DNA from: Chryseobacterium cucumeris
GTDB lineage: Bacteria > Bacteroidota > Bacteroidia > Flavobacteriales > Weeksellaceae
Direction: 5' to 3'
Assembly: GCF_016775705.1 (NCBI RefSeq)
Contig: NZ_CP068760.1
Coordinates: 682,001-746,000 of the forward strand
Length of the DNA stretch: 64,000 nt
Shown here: positions 50,511 through 59,605 of the stretch, piece by piece
How positions within the stretch are numbered: the stretch's first letter is position 1
Layout of the letters: every line of letters starts with the position of its first letter
Notes under the pieces: generated by a model
What the model saw: only the letters and a program-made list of their open reading frames with translations
Database searches by the model: none
What the model was told of the DNA's origin: nothing
Program-made: the position numbers and the translations under genes

Positions 50511-51101
50511 ATGTTTACAAAGCTTAAAAATAATATCGCACAAAAAATCATTACTCTTGTCGAGAATAATGATAAAAGAAAAAAACAGGAAAAATGGAAT
50601 ATTTTCATGTCCAAACCTAATATAAATATTCATCCAAGTTTTTCGCCAAAAGATGCAGATATTTTTAAAGGTGAAAATAATCAAATAGGAAATATTACAA
50701 TTAGTGAAAATTTTTTACTGAGAGAATACTGCAATATTGTAGTTTTTCCGAATGCTGACCTTAGAATTGGAAAAAGTGTTTTTTTCAACAATTATTGTTC
50801 TATTAATTGTTTAGATAAAATTGAAATTGGTAATGACACCATTTTTGGTGAAGGCGTAAGGCTATACGATCATAATCATCTTATTGAAAAAGGTGAAAAA
50901 CTTTTTGTAGAAAAAGAAAAATATATGACGTCTCCTATTAAAATTGGTAAAAATTGCTGGATTGGAAGCAATACTGTAATATTAAAAGGGGTTACGATCG
51001 GAGACAATTCTATTATTGGAGCCGGCTGTGTAATACACAAATCTGTTCCGGAAAACACAATTATGAAAAATAGTCAAAATTTAATTTCTCAAACCCTCTA
51101 A
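50511..51101 (+). CDS. Hexapeptide-repeat acyltransferase (maltose/galactoside acetyltransferase-like)
   Basis: 196 residues. A basic, helical N-terminus (KLKNNIAQKIITLVENNDKRKKQ) precedes a left-handed beta helix: FPNADLRIGKSVFFNNYCSINCLDKIEIGNDTIFGEGVRLYDHNH with the catalytic-type His pair. KIGKNCWIGSNTVILKGVTIGDNSIIGAGCVIHKSVPENTI closes the helix. It probably O-acetylates a sugar of the repeat unit or a nucleotide sugar. It sits 1 bp after a glycosyltransferase and 1 bp before another. Distinct from the FdtC-like enzyme upstream. Confidence 0.88.
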   Translation: MFTKLKNNIAQKIITLVENNDKRKKQEKWNIFMSKPNINIHPSFSPKDADIFKGENNQIGNITISENFLLREYCNIVVFPNADLRIGKSVFFNNYCSINCLDKIEIGNDTIFGEGVRLYDHNHLIEKGEKLFVEKEKYMTSPIKIGKNCWIGSNTVILKGVTIGDNSIIGAGCVIHKSVPENTIMKNSQNLISQTL

Positions 51102-51102
51102 A

Positions 51103-52281
51103 ATGAGTACAAAAAAAATATTATTTATTTCGCACGAAGCTTCTTTATCTGGTGCTCCCATTCTTGTTTTAGATTTAATAAAAAGATTAAAAAAAGAAAA
51201 AGAAAATTATCAGATCGATATTTTATTGATCAGAGGAGGAGAATTGTATGAAGAATTTGCAAAAGTAGCTAACAATATTGTTGTTGCTCATTATCATTTA
51301 CAGTCTTTTTCATTTTTAAAAAGAAATTTAAAAAGAGTTCAATCAATTGTTTTCAGAAAAAAAGAGACTCAACAAGACAAAATTGATAAAATTACCATCT
51401 CTCTTCTTGAAAACAAATACGATCTGGTATATGGAAACACAATGGAATCATTGATTTGGACGCTTCCTTTCTATAAAAAAAACATTCCTACAATTGTTGC
51501 TATTCATGAGCTTAGTTTTGGGATTGAAAGTACTTACTCTAAAGAGTTTGTTTTAGAAAACATTTCAAATATCACCCAAATTATAGCAGGTTCGCAAGCT
51601 GTTGCCGACAATCTTATCAACAAGTACAATGCAGCCCCACAAAAAGTAACAGCAATACATTCTTTCGTAGACAATGTTCTCAACCTCCAGAAGGATAAAG
51701 AATTATTGAAAAAGGAATTGAATATTAAAAATGAAGAATTGATCGTTGGAATTGCGAGTTCTCAGGAATTAAGAAAAGGTACGGAGATGGTTCCTGTTTT
51801 GGTTCAGAAAATAAAACAGAAAACTGATCTTAATTTTAAATTCATCAATCTTGGAGGAACATCCAAAAGTGCTGCTGTAAGATGTGCCAAACTGGATGCT
51901 GAAAAATTAGGGGTAGAAAAGGACATCATTTTTATCGATCATAACAAAACGCCAAATGATTATATAAATATTTTTGATGTTTTTCTTTTAATGTCCCGTG
52001 AAGATCCTTTCCCATTAGTTATGCTGACTGCTGCAAAACTAAAAAAACCCATCGTAGCTTTTGAAAAAAGCGGTGGTGCTGTTGAATTTCTGGAAAACAA
52101 TCATGGAGTACTTGTTCCCTATCTGGATATGGATACCATGGCTGAAGAGACCGTTAAACTTATGCAGGATGCCAATCTAAGAGAAAGTTATGGTGAAAAT
52201 ATTTATCAGAGATTGGAAAACGAATATTCTGACAAGAAATTGGCAGGTAAAATTTTTACAATAATTGATAACTTACTTTAG
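51103..52281 (+). CDS. Family-4 glycosyltransferase
   Basis: 392 residues, GT-B fold. The N-terminal ILFISHEASLSGAPILVLDLIKRL is the typical GT4 acceptor-domain start; the C-terminal donor domain has GIASSQELRKGTEMVPVL, FINLGGTSKS, and VFLLMSREDPFPLVMLTAAKLKKPIVAFEKSGGAVEFL with the conserved Glu of the E-x7-E motif replaced in part (SREDPFPLVMLTA). It would use a retaining mechanism to add a sugar. The following gene begins 1 bp after its stop. Confidence 0.9.
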   Translation: MSTKKILFISHEASLSGAPILVLDLIKRLKKEKENYQIDILLIRGGELYEEFAKVANNIVVAHYHLQSFSFLKRNLKRVQSIVFRKKETQQDKIDKITISLLENKYDLVYGNTMESLIWTLPFYKKNIPTIVAIHELSFGIESTYSKEFVLENISNITQIIAGSQAVADNLINKYNAAPQKVTAIHSFVDNVLNLQKDKELLKKELNIKNEELIVGIASSQELRKGTEMVPVLVQKIKQKTDLNFKFINLGGTSKSAAVRCAKLDAEKLGVEKDIIFIDHNKTPNDYINIFDVFLLMSREDPFPLVMLTAAKLKKPIVAFEKSGGAVEFLENNHGVLVPYLDMDTMAEETVKLMQDANLRESYGENIYQRLENEYSDKKLAGKIFTIIDNLL

Positions 52282-52282
52282 G

Positions 52283-53152
52283 ATGATCTCCATCATAATC
52301 TCATCATACCTTCCTGACTATTTTTCTGCACTTGAAAAAAATATTGCAGAAACAATTGGGGTGTCTTATGAAATCATTAAAATAGACAATCCTGGATTGA
52401 TGGGAATTTGTGAAGCTTATAACAAAGGCGCGGAAAAAGCTGGTTTTGATTATTTGCTTTTCATCCATGAAGACATCTTATTTAAAAATGAAAATTGGGG
52501 GAATACACTCATAAATCATTTAAACCAGGAAAATACAGGAATTATAGGGCTTGCAGGATCATCCTACGTTCCTTCTGCTCCATCAAGCTGGACCGTTAGT
52601 GAGAAATATAATTTCGTAAATATTTTACAGGGAAATAAAGAGAATACCCTGTATTTTCCCATTCAAACAACGAAGGAAAACAGAAATAAAGTCTTTGCTG
52701 TTGACGGTGTTTTTCTTGGAATTAAAAAAGAAATATTTAATCAGTTTAAATTCAACGAAAATCTATTGAAAGGTTTCCATGGCTATGATCTTGATTTTAG
52801 TTTAAGAGTTTCTACAAAAAAACAGAATTATGTGGTTAACGATATACTGATTCAACATTTCTCTGGTGGAAATCCGGATAAAACTTGGTTAGATGCCAAT
52901 ATTAAAGTAAGGGAAAGTATAGGATCTGATTTTCAAAAAGAAATCGACACCGAAGCTGAAAAGAAAATATTTCTAGGGTTTTTGCACAATTTTTTTAAAT
53001 ACTACCCTGTTAATAAAAAAAACCTATTTCTGACATTAAAATTTTATCCCAAAAAACTTAATTTTAATGAGCATTTGGAAATAGCAAAAAAGTATTACGG
53101 CTATATAAGATACGCTGGAAGTATCAATAAAAAACACAACTCAAAGAATTAA
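52283..53152 (+). CDS. Glycosyltransferase-like protein (PF13712-type)
   Basis: 289 residues from the ATG at 52283; a TTG at 52265 would overlap the previous gene. The pattern SIIISSYLPDYFSALEKNIAETIG, YEIIKIDNPGLMGICEAYNKGAEKAGFDYLLFIHEDILFKNENWG, then GIIGLAGSSYVPSAPSSW and FHGYDLDFSLRV matches the 'glycosyltransferase like family' seen in capsule and O-antigen loci. 'HEDI' stands where GT2 enzymes have DxD. The C-terminus (about 240-289) is basic and helical. The role is probable sugar transfer; the substrate is unknown. Confidence 0.82.
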   Translation: MISIIISSYLPDYFSALEKNIAETIGVSYEIIKIDNPGLMGICEAYNKGAEKAGFDYLLFIHEDILFKNENWGNTLINHLNQENTGIIGLAGSSYVPSAPSSWTVSEKYNFVNILQGNKENTLYFPIQTTKENRNKVFAVDGVFLGIKKEIFNQFKFNENLLKGFHGYDLDFSLRVSTKKQNYVVNDILIQHFSGGNPDKTWLDANIKVRESIGSDFQKEIDTEAEKKIFLGFLHNFFKYYPVNKKNLFLTLKFYPKKLNFNEHLEIAKKYYGYIRYAGSINKKHNSKN

Positions 53153-53179
53153 AATTTATCTAAAACTGTTTAATAAGAT

Positions 53180-53848
53180 ATGATCATAGGAAACGGACTT
53201 ATTGCCAATTCATTAAAAAATATAGACTCAGAGGAAAATCTATTTTTCGCTTCTGGTGTTTCGAATTCTCTGGAAACAACAAGTTCAGAGTTTGAAAGAG
53301 AATTTACTCTGTTGGATAAATGTATTGAGAGTAACAGCAATCACAAATTAATTTATTTTTCTACTCTAAGCATTCATGATCAATCAAAACAAGACAGTCT
53401 TTACGTTTTACATAAAAAGGAAATTGAAAATTATATCAAAAATAAGTGTAAAAACTACCTTATTCTCAGAATTGGAAATATTGTAGGAAACGGAGGAAAC
53501 CCAAATACATTATTCAATTTTCTTAAAAATCAGATTAAAAATTCACACCAGTTTACAGTTCATACAAAGGCAAGGAGACTATTGCTGGATATAGATGATA
53601 TTTCTAAATTTTTAGAGTCTTACTGTCTGCATCTTCCTAATAAAGTTATTAATTTTTCTTTTCCCTATAATTTTGATTTAAAAGAAATTATAGGTGCTAT
53701 TGAAAAAGAAACCCATCAAAAAGCTTATTATTCAGAAGTGAACGAAGGAGACTTTTACAGAGTAGATTTTGATAAAGAAATTCACGACTTCTTCTCAGGT
53801 ATCAGTCCTGAAAGTTATCTTGAAACGTTAACCCGAAAGTATATTTAA
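53180..53848 (+). CDS. Reduced NAD-dependent epimerase/SDR-like protein
   Basis: 222 residues, shorter than typical extended SDRs (about 300). The nucleotide loop reads IIGNGLIANSL in place of GxxGxxG, LIYFSTLSIHDQSKQDSLYVLHKKEIENYI has the Ser and a Tyr-x3-Lys pair, and YLILRIGNIVGNGGNPNTLFNFL matches the 'R-x-x-N-(I/V)-x-G-x' region. The catalytic positions are thus mostly present. The missing parts are in the N-terminal Rossmann half. It may reduce or epimerise a nucleotide sugar in this locus, or be a pared-down, non-catalytic member. Confidence 0.75.
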   Translation: MIIGNGLIANSLKNIDSEENLFFASGVSNSLETTSSEFEREFTLLDKCIESNSNHKLIYFSTLSIHDQSKQDSLYVLHKKEIENYIKNKCKNYLILRIGNIVGNGGNPNTLFNFLKNQIKNSHQFTVHTKARRLLLDIDDISKFLESYCLHLPNKVINFSFPYNFDLKEIIGAIEKETHQKAYYSEVNEGDFYRVDFDKEIHDFFSGISPESYLETLTRKYI

Positions 53849-53849
53849 G

Positions 53850-54770
53850 ATGGTGGCTATTCACGTAATCATTGTTACTTATAATGCCATGAAGTGGGCA
53901 GAAAGATGTTTTTCAAGCTTAAGAACCTCTTCAGTTCCTGTAAAATGTATTGTAATAGATAACGGATCAACAGACGGCACTCAGGAATATATCAAAAAGT
54001 ATTTTCCTGAAGTAGACTTCATTCAATCTCCACAAAATCTAGGTTTTGGAAAAGCGAATAATGCAGGGATAGAAAAAGCGTATAAAGAAGGAGCAGATTT
54101 TTTCTACCTGATGAATCAGGATGCATGGATTTATCCGGATAGTTTTCAAAAGCTATTGGATGTGTACAACGCATACCCCGACAAAAATCAACTGGGGATT
54201 TTAAGTCCGATACACATGGATGGCAGCGAGAAAAAGCTCGATATTTTTTTCGAACGCTACCTGGCAAGAAATACTCCGGATAACAGAATATTTTCAGACA
54301 GCTTTAACAATAGTCTTAAAGATTATTATGAAATCGATTTTGTGAATGCCGCTCACTGGCTGCTTCCCAAAGCAACCATTGAAGAAATCGGGGGCTTTAA
54401 TCCTTACTTCTTCCATTATTCCGAAGATTATGAATACGTACAACGTATTTCTTTTTTCAGGAAAAAAATCATCGTATGCCCGCCCAGCAGAGTTGTACAT
54501 GATGGCAAACAGGATTTCCATAAAACCAGCCACATCAATGCTCTGAGAGTACAGCGGGAACAACGCTATCTGAATCCGGCACTCCCGTTTGATTCCAAAG
54601 TACTTAACAGAGATTTCATTCCTAAAATGATAAAGCAAGCTCTCCAGCTGCAGTTTTCTGCTGCTTCCGATACTTTGAAAGAATATCAATATCTGAAGAC
54701 CCGGTTTAATGAAATTATGAACGCAAGAACCATCATTAAAAATAAAGGGGCTGCATTTCTTAATTTATAA
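53850..54770 (+). CDS. Family-2 glycosyltransferase (rhamnosyltransferase-like)
   Basis: 306 residues. HVIIVTYNAMKWAERCFSSL, CIVIDNGSTDGTQEYIKKYFP, QNLGFGKANNAGIEKAYKEGADFFYLMNQDAWIYPDS and 'VNAAHWLLPKATIEEIGGFNPYFFHYSEDYEYVQRI' are the hallmarks of the WbbL/rhamnosyltransferase subgroup of GT2; NQDA is the DxD equivalent. It would add a deoxyhexose-type sugar, perhaps the Fuc3NAc/Qui3NAc made here (inference). Base composition from here on is visibly richer in G+C than in the four genes before it. Confidence 0.9.
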   Translation: MVAIHVIIVTYNAMKWAERCFSSLRTSSVPVKCIVIDNGSTDGTQEYIKKYFPEVDFIQSPQNLGFGKANNAGIEKAYKEGADFFYLMNQDAWIYPDSFQKLLDVYNAYPDKNQLGILSPIHMDGSEKKLDIFFERYLARNTPDNRIFSDSFNNSLKDYYEIDFVNAAHWLLPKATIEEIGGFNPYFFHYSEDYEYVQRISFFRKKIIVCPPSRVVHDGKQDFHKTSHINALRVQREQRYLNPALPFDSKVLNRDFIPKMIKQALQLQFSAASDTLKEYQYLKTRFNEIMNARTIIKNKGAAFLNL

Positions 54771-54809
54771 CAAGTATAATTCAGAATAAATCTAAACCCA
54801 ACATTAAAA

Positions 54810-55535
54810 ATGAATAGAATTCGTCTTATCAACAGTATCATCCAGAAAGCTAATTTTAAAAAATATCTTGAAATTGGTACCCGAAGTGGCACATCGCTAT
54901 ATGCCATAAGCTGTAAAAACAAAATTGCAATAGACCCCAACTTCATAATACCCAAAATGGAAAAACTCAAAAGAAGAGTCTTTGACATTAAAAATAATAG
55001 AAAAACGCATTATTTTGAAATGACCAGTGATGATTTTTTTGAGCAAAAAAAGGAGTTTCTTAAAAATTTCGGCAGTATTGAAATATCTCTGGTTGATGGT
55101 ATGCATACGTACCACCAGGCACTTAAAGATGTTCTGAATATCCTCCCTTTCATGGATGAAAAATCAATTATTGTCATGCATGACTGTTTTCCTGTGAGTG
55201 AGCCAGCCTCAACAGCGTACAACTCAGAAGAATTTTTTACGAAAGAAAAACATCCGGAATGGACTGGTGAGTGGAACGGTGATACCTGGAAATCTATCCT
55301 TTATCTGCTAAAAAAATATCCGAACGATCTTGAGGTTTTTGTTATTGACACAGATTATGGTCTCGGAATTATTCAGAAAAAACATAATCTTCCTATGAAT
55401 TTTGAGCTGGATACTGAATTTTTCAGGCAGTTTATTTCCTACACGTTTCAGGATCTCAAAAAGAATCCTCAAGAATTGATCAATTTAAAATCGAAAGATA
55501 TTATTCCATCCCTCCTTAACAGATTTCACTATTAG
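54810..55535 (+). CDS. Class I SAM-dependent methyltransferase-like protein
   Basis: 241 residues. The N-terminal YLEIGTRSGTSLYAI is the SAM-binding motif I, AIDPNFIIP the motif around the ribose-binding acid, and ISLVDGMHTYHQALKDVLNILPFMDEKSIIVMHDCFP the motif IV/V region with Asp and His residues, as in the methyltransferase-24 family found in glycan loci. It may methylate a sugar or the chain end. That would provide a terminal mark for the Wzt sugar-recognition domain (inference). It lies 39 bp after one glycosyltransferase gene and 2 bp before another. Confidence 0.85.
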   Translation: MNRIRLINSIIQKANFKKYLEIGTRSGTSLYAISCKNKIAIDPNFIIPKMEKLKRRVFDIKNNRKTHYFEMTSDDFFEQKKEFLKNFGSIEISLVDGMHTYHQALKDVLNILPFMDEKSIIVMHDCFPVSEPASTAYNSEEFFTKEKHPEWTGEWNGDTWKSILYLLKKYPNDLEVFVIDTDYGLGIIQKKHNLPMNFELDTEFFRQFISYTFQDLKKNPQELINLKSKDIIPSLLNRFHY

Positions 55536-55537
55536 CA

Positions 55538-56461
55538 ATGGAACCTAAAATATCGGTCATCATGCTCACCTATAATCACGCCCCCTATTTAAAGGAGGCT
55601 ATTGAAGGTGTTCTATCCCAAAAAACAGACTTTCCGTTTGAGTTGATTATTTGCAATGATAATTCACCGGATGATTCTGACATTATTATTTCAGAATTTG
55701 CAACGCAATATCCGGATATCATCCGATATTTTAATCATAAGACTAATATCGGTTTTGTTGAAAACCAAAGATTTGCATTCGCACAGGCTCAAGGAAAATA
55801 CTTAGCCTACTGTGAAGGGGATGATTACTGGACTGACCCGCAAAAGCTACAGTTTCAGTATGATTTCCTTGAGAACAATTCAGAATATGTCATGGTGACC
55901 GCCAGAAATTTACTGTTCCATCAGGATGAAAATAAACTGACAGAAGATGGAAAAGACTCCATGTTCAACGGACAGAAATATATTGATTATACACAGGACA
56001 GCTTTTTTGTACAGCGCCCTACCCAAACTTTTACTTATCTGATCAGAAAAGACTGCATTGATGAGAAGTGGATTGACATTTATCCCAATTACAGGGATCT
56101 TTACTATTTTTATCATGCCCTTGAATTTGGAAAAGGCAGAAGCTTTAATAAAGTAGTGGGAGTTTACCGGCTTCATAGCGGTGGCGTTTACAGCTCATTA
56201 GAAACAGAAAAACAATACCGAACTTCTATTGATATCTTTAAAAATATTAAGAGGATTAATAATGATCAGAGAGCAGACCAGCAGATAGTAAAAACCCTGG
56301 ATCAGCTCATCAATAAATATTATTACGAAAAGGAGTTTGTTTCTCCTGTATGGAACAGAAAGCTTTATGCAGCCATCTTTGAACGCTTTTCCATTTCCAA
56401 AAATATCGGAACGGGAATAAGCCAGCTACTAAAAATTATAAAATATACTTTCACCAGATAA
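55538..56461 (+). CDS. Family-2 glycosyltransferase
   Basis: 307 residues. ISVIMLTYNHAPYLKEAIEGVLSQKTDFPFELIICNDNSPDDS, NIGFVENQRFAFAQAQGKYLAYCEGDDYWTDPQKLQFQ with EGDD as the DxD site, and YRDLYYFYHALEFGKGRSFNKVVGVYRLHSGGVYSSL near the acceptor region. The E-G-D-D-Y-W form is common in O-antigen and lipopolysaccharide GT2 enzymes. About 200 bp without a gene follows, so the transcription unit may end or pause here. Confidence 0.9.
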   Translation: MEPKISVIMLTYNHAPYLKEAIEGVLSQKTDFPFELIICNDNSPDDSDIIISEFATQYPDIIRYFNHKTNIGFVENQRFAFAQAQGKYLAYCEGDDYWTDPQKLQFQYDFLENNSEYVMVTARNLLFHQDENKLTEDGKDSMFNGQKYIDYTQDSFFVQRPTQTFTYLIRKDCIDEKWIDIYPNYRDLYYFYHALEFGKGRSFNKVVGVYRLHSGGVYSSLETEKQYRTSIDIFKNIKRINNDQRADQQIVKTLDQLINKYYYEKEFVSPVWNRKLYAAIFERFSISKNIGTGISQLLKIIKYTFTR

Positions 56462-56663
56462 TCAATATCTACAATGGCTGATATTGATGAATATCCGTCA
56501 AAAATAAAATCATAGTTATCAGACCCTTGTACACAGATGATTCAGAACATAGCCGATTCAAATAGTTTGAGTCGACAGCTGATCTAAACCGATCGAACTT
56601 TCCTTAATTTATTGTAATTTAGCTTTACAAAATGATAAAATTAATGATGAAAAATAAAAGCAT

Positions 56664-58460
56664 ATGTGCGGAATAGCCGGAATTATAAGCAATAATGCAG
56701 CAAATTATCAGGAGGAAATCAAAAAAATGACAGACTCTCTGATTCATCGTGGACCCGATTCTTCAGACTTTGAATTCTATGATAATGCAATATTAGGCCA
56801 CCGCAGACTTTCCATTATAGACTTGTCCGAAAACGGGAAGCAGCCAATGTTCTCCAATACAAAAAATGAATGTATTGTCCTTAATGGTGAAATCTATGGA
56901 TACCAGGATATTAAGAGACAATATGCAGAATATCCTTACCATGGAGGTTCCGACACGGAAGTCATTCTTGCGATGTATCAGAAAAAGCAGCAGAACCTCA
57001 TCCATGATCTTCCGGGAATGTTTGCTTTTGCCATCTGGGATGACCGTGAACAGCAATTGTTCTGTGCAAGAGACCGTTTTGGTGAAAAGCCATTTTACTA
57101 TGCCATCGGAAATAATAATGAATTTATTTTTGCTTCAGAGATCAAAGCGATTCTTGCATCCGGATTGATCCATCCTAAGGTAAATCCTGAAGCCATTTCC
57201 AACTATCTCCAATATGGGTATGTAAGCACCTATCAGAGCATTTATAGCAATATATATACTTTACCGCCCGCTCATCAGCTGATCTGGAAAGAGGGAAAGG
57301 TCATTGTTTCACGGTATTACAACCTGCCGTCAAAAGATAGGGTGATCAGCCTCTCCGATGCTAAGGAGGAGTTTCGGTACCTTCTGAAAAATGCTGTTAA
57401 AAAACAACTTATTGCGGATGTGCAGGTTGGTAGTTTTCTGAGTGGCGGCCTGGATTCTTCATCTATAGTTGCTCTTGTGGATGAGTTCTTACCTCATCAG
57501 ACGACAATCAGTTTCGGTTATGACCATAAAGACAGCGAGCTCAAATATGCCAAAGAAATTGCAGATAAATACAACACCAATCATATAGAAGTTCATGAGC
57601 AAAAAAAAGATCTGGCTGAATCATTACTGCATGTTTCTCCTTTCTTTGACGAACCTTTTGCTGATACCTCTTACCTTCCGCATTATGAGATCTGTAAAAA
57701 TGCAAGAAAAAATCTGACTGTAGCCCTTTCAGGTGATGTTGGAGACGAGCTGTTTGGCGGATATCATTTTTATACGGTAGAAAATATGATGAAAAATCAT
57801 TTCAGTTATAAAAATCTAATCGCCAGATTCGGACTTAACCTTTACAAAAAAGCAAAGACGGTTTCGTTCGTAACCCAACAGAATTTAAAGTACGACTCCA
57901 TTCTGGATTTTCATCTGAATTCCGTCAGAAATGTTTTTAATAAATCGGAACGTGCCCTTTTGGGATGTTCACAGGATTATCAGCAGGGATACAGCTTTAC
58001 TCCGAATCATGATTCGTTGAATGACATTATGAGAGTAGATCTGGAAAATTATGTCCCTGGAAATATGATGGTCAAATCAGACAGAATGGCGATGGCTAAT
58101 TCATTGGAAGTAAGAACTCCTTTTCTTGATATTGATTTTGCAGAATTCTGTATTCAGCTTCCTGATCAGCTGAAAATCACCAGTGAAAATGATAAAATTA
58201 TCCTTCGTGAATCCATGAATAATTATTGGACAGATACAATCAGAAAACGTCACAAACAAGGTTTCGGACACAGCGTTAAGAACTGGTTTAATGAAGAAAA
58301 CCTTATTAAGCTCTCCGACGATCTTCTAAGAGATTCGTCTCAAAAGGTTTTTAACTATATTGATTTTGATACTACCCAAAAATTTCTGAACAAAGACCAT
58401 AAGCACTGGAATTTATTGCAGCTTGCTCTTTGGGCCCATAATAATAAATATGTTCTCTGA
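56664..58460 (+). CDS. asnB: Glutamine-hydrolysing asparagine synthase-type amidotransferase
   Basis: 598 residues. The Ntn glutaminase domain starts MCGIAGI, with Cys2 as nucleophile after Met removal, and includes HRGPDSSDF and LNGEIYG. The synthetase domain has the ATP-pyrophosphatase loop VGSFLSGGLDSSSIVAL (about 254-270), ALSGDVGDELFGGYHFY, and VKSDRMAMANSLEVRTPFLD. Family members in O-antigen loci (such as WbpS) amidate sugar carboxyl groups rather than aspartate. With UDP-glucuronate made by the first gene of the locus, a uronamide is a reasonable product here, but true asparagine synthesis is possible. Confidence 0.93.
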   Translation: MCGIAGIISNNAANYQEEIKKMTDSLIHRGPDSSDFEFYDNAILGHRRLSIIDLSENGKQPMFSNTKNECIVLNGEIYGYQDIKRQYAEYPYHGGSDTEVILAMYQKKQQNLIHDLPGMFAFAIWDDREQQLFCARDRFGEKPFYYAIGNNNEFIFASEIKAILASGLIHPKVNPEAISNYLQYGYVSTYQSIYSNIYTLPPAHQLIWKEGKVIVSRYYNLPSKDRVISLSDAKEEFRYLLKNAVKKQLIADVQVGSFLSGGLDSSSIVALVDEFLPHQTTISFGYDHKDSELKYAKEIADKYNTNHIEVHEQKKDLAESLLHVSPFFDEPFADTSYLPHYEICKNARKNLTVALSGDVGDELFGGYHFYTVENMMKNHFSYKNLIARFGLNLYKKAKTVSFVTQQNLKYDSILDFHLNSVRNVFNKSERALLGCSQDYQQGYSFTPNHDSLNDIMRVDLENYVPGNMMVKSDRMAMANSLEVRTPFLDIDFAEFCIQLPDQLKITSENDKIILRESMNNYWTDTIRKRHKQGFGHSVKNWFNEENLIKLSDDLLRDSSQKVFNYIDFDTTQKFLNKDHKHWNLLQLALWAHNNKYVL

Positions 58461-59398
58461 TGCTTGATATTTCTGTCATTATCCCTGTATATAATGCTGC
58501 TGATTTTCTAAAAAAATCAGTACAGTCAGCCCTGCAATTTGAAGAAGTGAAAGAAGTTATTTTAGTTGAAGATAAATCTTCTGATCATTCATTGGAAATT
58601 TGCAAAGAATTAGCTGGCGAAGATAGAAGAATTCATTTGCTCCAGCACCCTGACAAAGGAAACCATGGTGCTGCTGCTTCAAGAAATCTGGGTATTGAAA
58701 AAGCCGCCTCAAGTTTCATTGCATTCCTGGATGCTGATGATTATTATCTTCCCAATAGATTTGATGCGGAGAAAGAGCTTTTTAAAGAGCCGCAGGTAGA
58801 CGGGATCTTCAATGCCATAGGGGTTGAATATCTCACTGAAAAAGGGAAAAAGGAATTTCAGTCTAAATTCAGTGACAATACATTGACAACAGTAAACTAT
58901 CCGGCAGAAGGAAAAGAAGTATTCAGAGGGCTTCTCGGGCTTACACCGAAAACTTTCGGTACATTCTTTCATTTGAATGGACTAACCGTCAGAAAATCTG
59001 CCCTGGATCAGAATAAGCTAAGGTTTAATAATATTCTCCGCGTACATCAGGATTCTGATTTTATCATTAAACTGGCTTATCACTGCTATCTGAAATCGGG
59101 TAATATAGACCAGGCTGTTGCGATAAGGGGAATACATGATGATAACAGAATTACTAAGATTATCCGATACTCGCCACAGTATAACAGCAGACAATTCCTT
59201 TTCTGGAATTCCTTATACGAGTGGTCCCGATCTGTGCCCCTGGATAAAGATGCTGCAAATCAACTTTATTTACGGAAAAAAGCATTTGAACTTTCGGAGA
59301 AAAAAGGAATTTCCAAAATGATGAGTCTATTGGCTGCTATTCTAAAAAATCCAGATATTCTGAAAACGCAATACCGCTTTACGTACATGCGCTCATGA
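58460..59398 (+). CDS. Family-2 glycosyltransferase (paralogue A)
   Basis: 312 residues. ISVIIPVYNAADFLKKSVQSAL, VILVEDKSSDHSLEICKELA, HPDKGNHGAAASRNLGIEKA and FIAFLDADDYYLPNRFDAEKEL with DADD as the DxD site. It is close to the gene at 59606 along the whole length, so the two arose by duplication. It starts at an ATG overlapping the asnB stop by 1 bp. The later part (HQDSDFIIKLAYHCYLKSGNIDQAVAIRGIHDDNRIT) is also shared. The sugar is unknown. A 207-bp AT-rich gap follows. Confidence 0.9.
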   Translation: MLDISVIIPVYNAADFLKKSVQSALQFEEVKEVILVEDKSSDHSLEICKELAGEDRRIHLLQHPDKGNHGAAASRNLGIEKAASSFIAFLDADDYYLPNRFDAEKELFKEPQVDGIFNAIGVEYLTEKGKKEFQSKFSDNTLTTVNYPAEGKEVFRGLLGLTPKTFGTFFHLNGLTVRKSALDQNKLRFNNILRVHQDSDFIIKLAYHCYLKSGNIDQAVAIRGIHDDNRITKIIRYSPQYNSRQFLFWNSLYEWSRSVPLDKDAANQLYLRKKAFELSEKKGISKMMSLLAAILKNPDILKTQYRFTYMRS

Positions 59399-59605
59399 AG
59401 TTTAATAACCTGCAGAAATATTTTTCATAAAATTCAAAGCAGAAGGATATTCAATATTCCTTTTATATTTAAAATACTTGTGGTGACCGCATTTCTAAAT
59501 AATTTTGCAGAAAAAAGATAATCCATTACTAAAAATAAAATTAAAAGCTTAAATTCTCCTGGTAAGAAGATAACGCATAAACACAATATAATTTCTAATT
59601 GAAAA

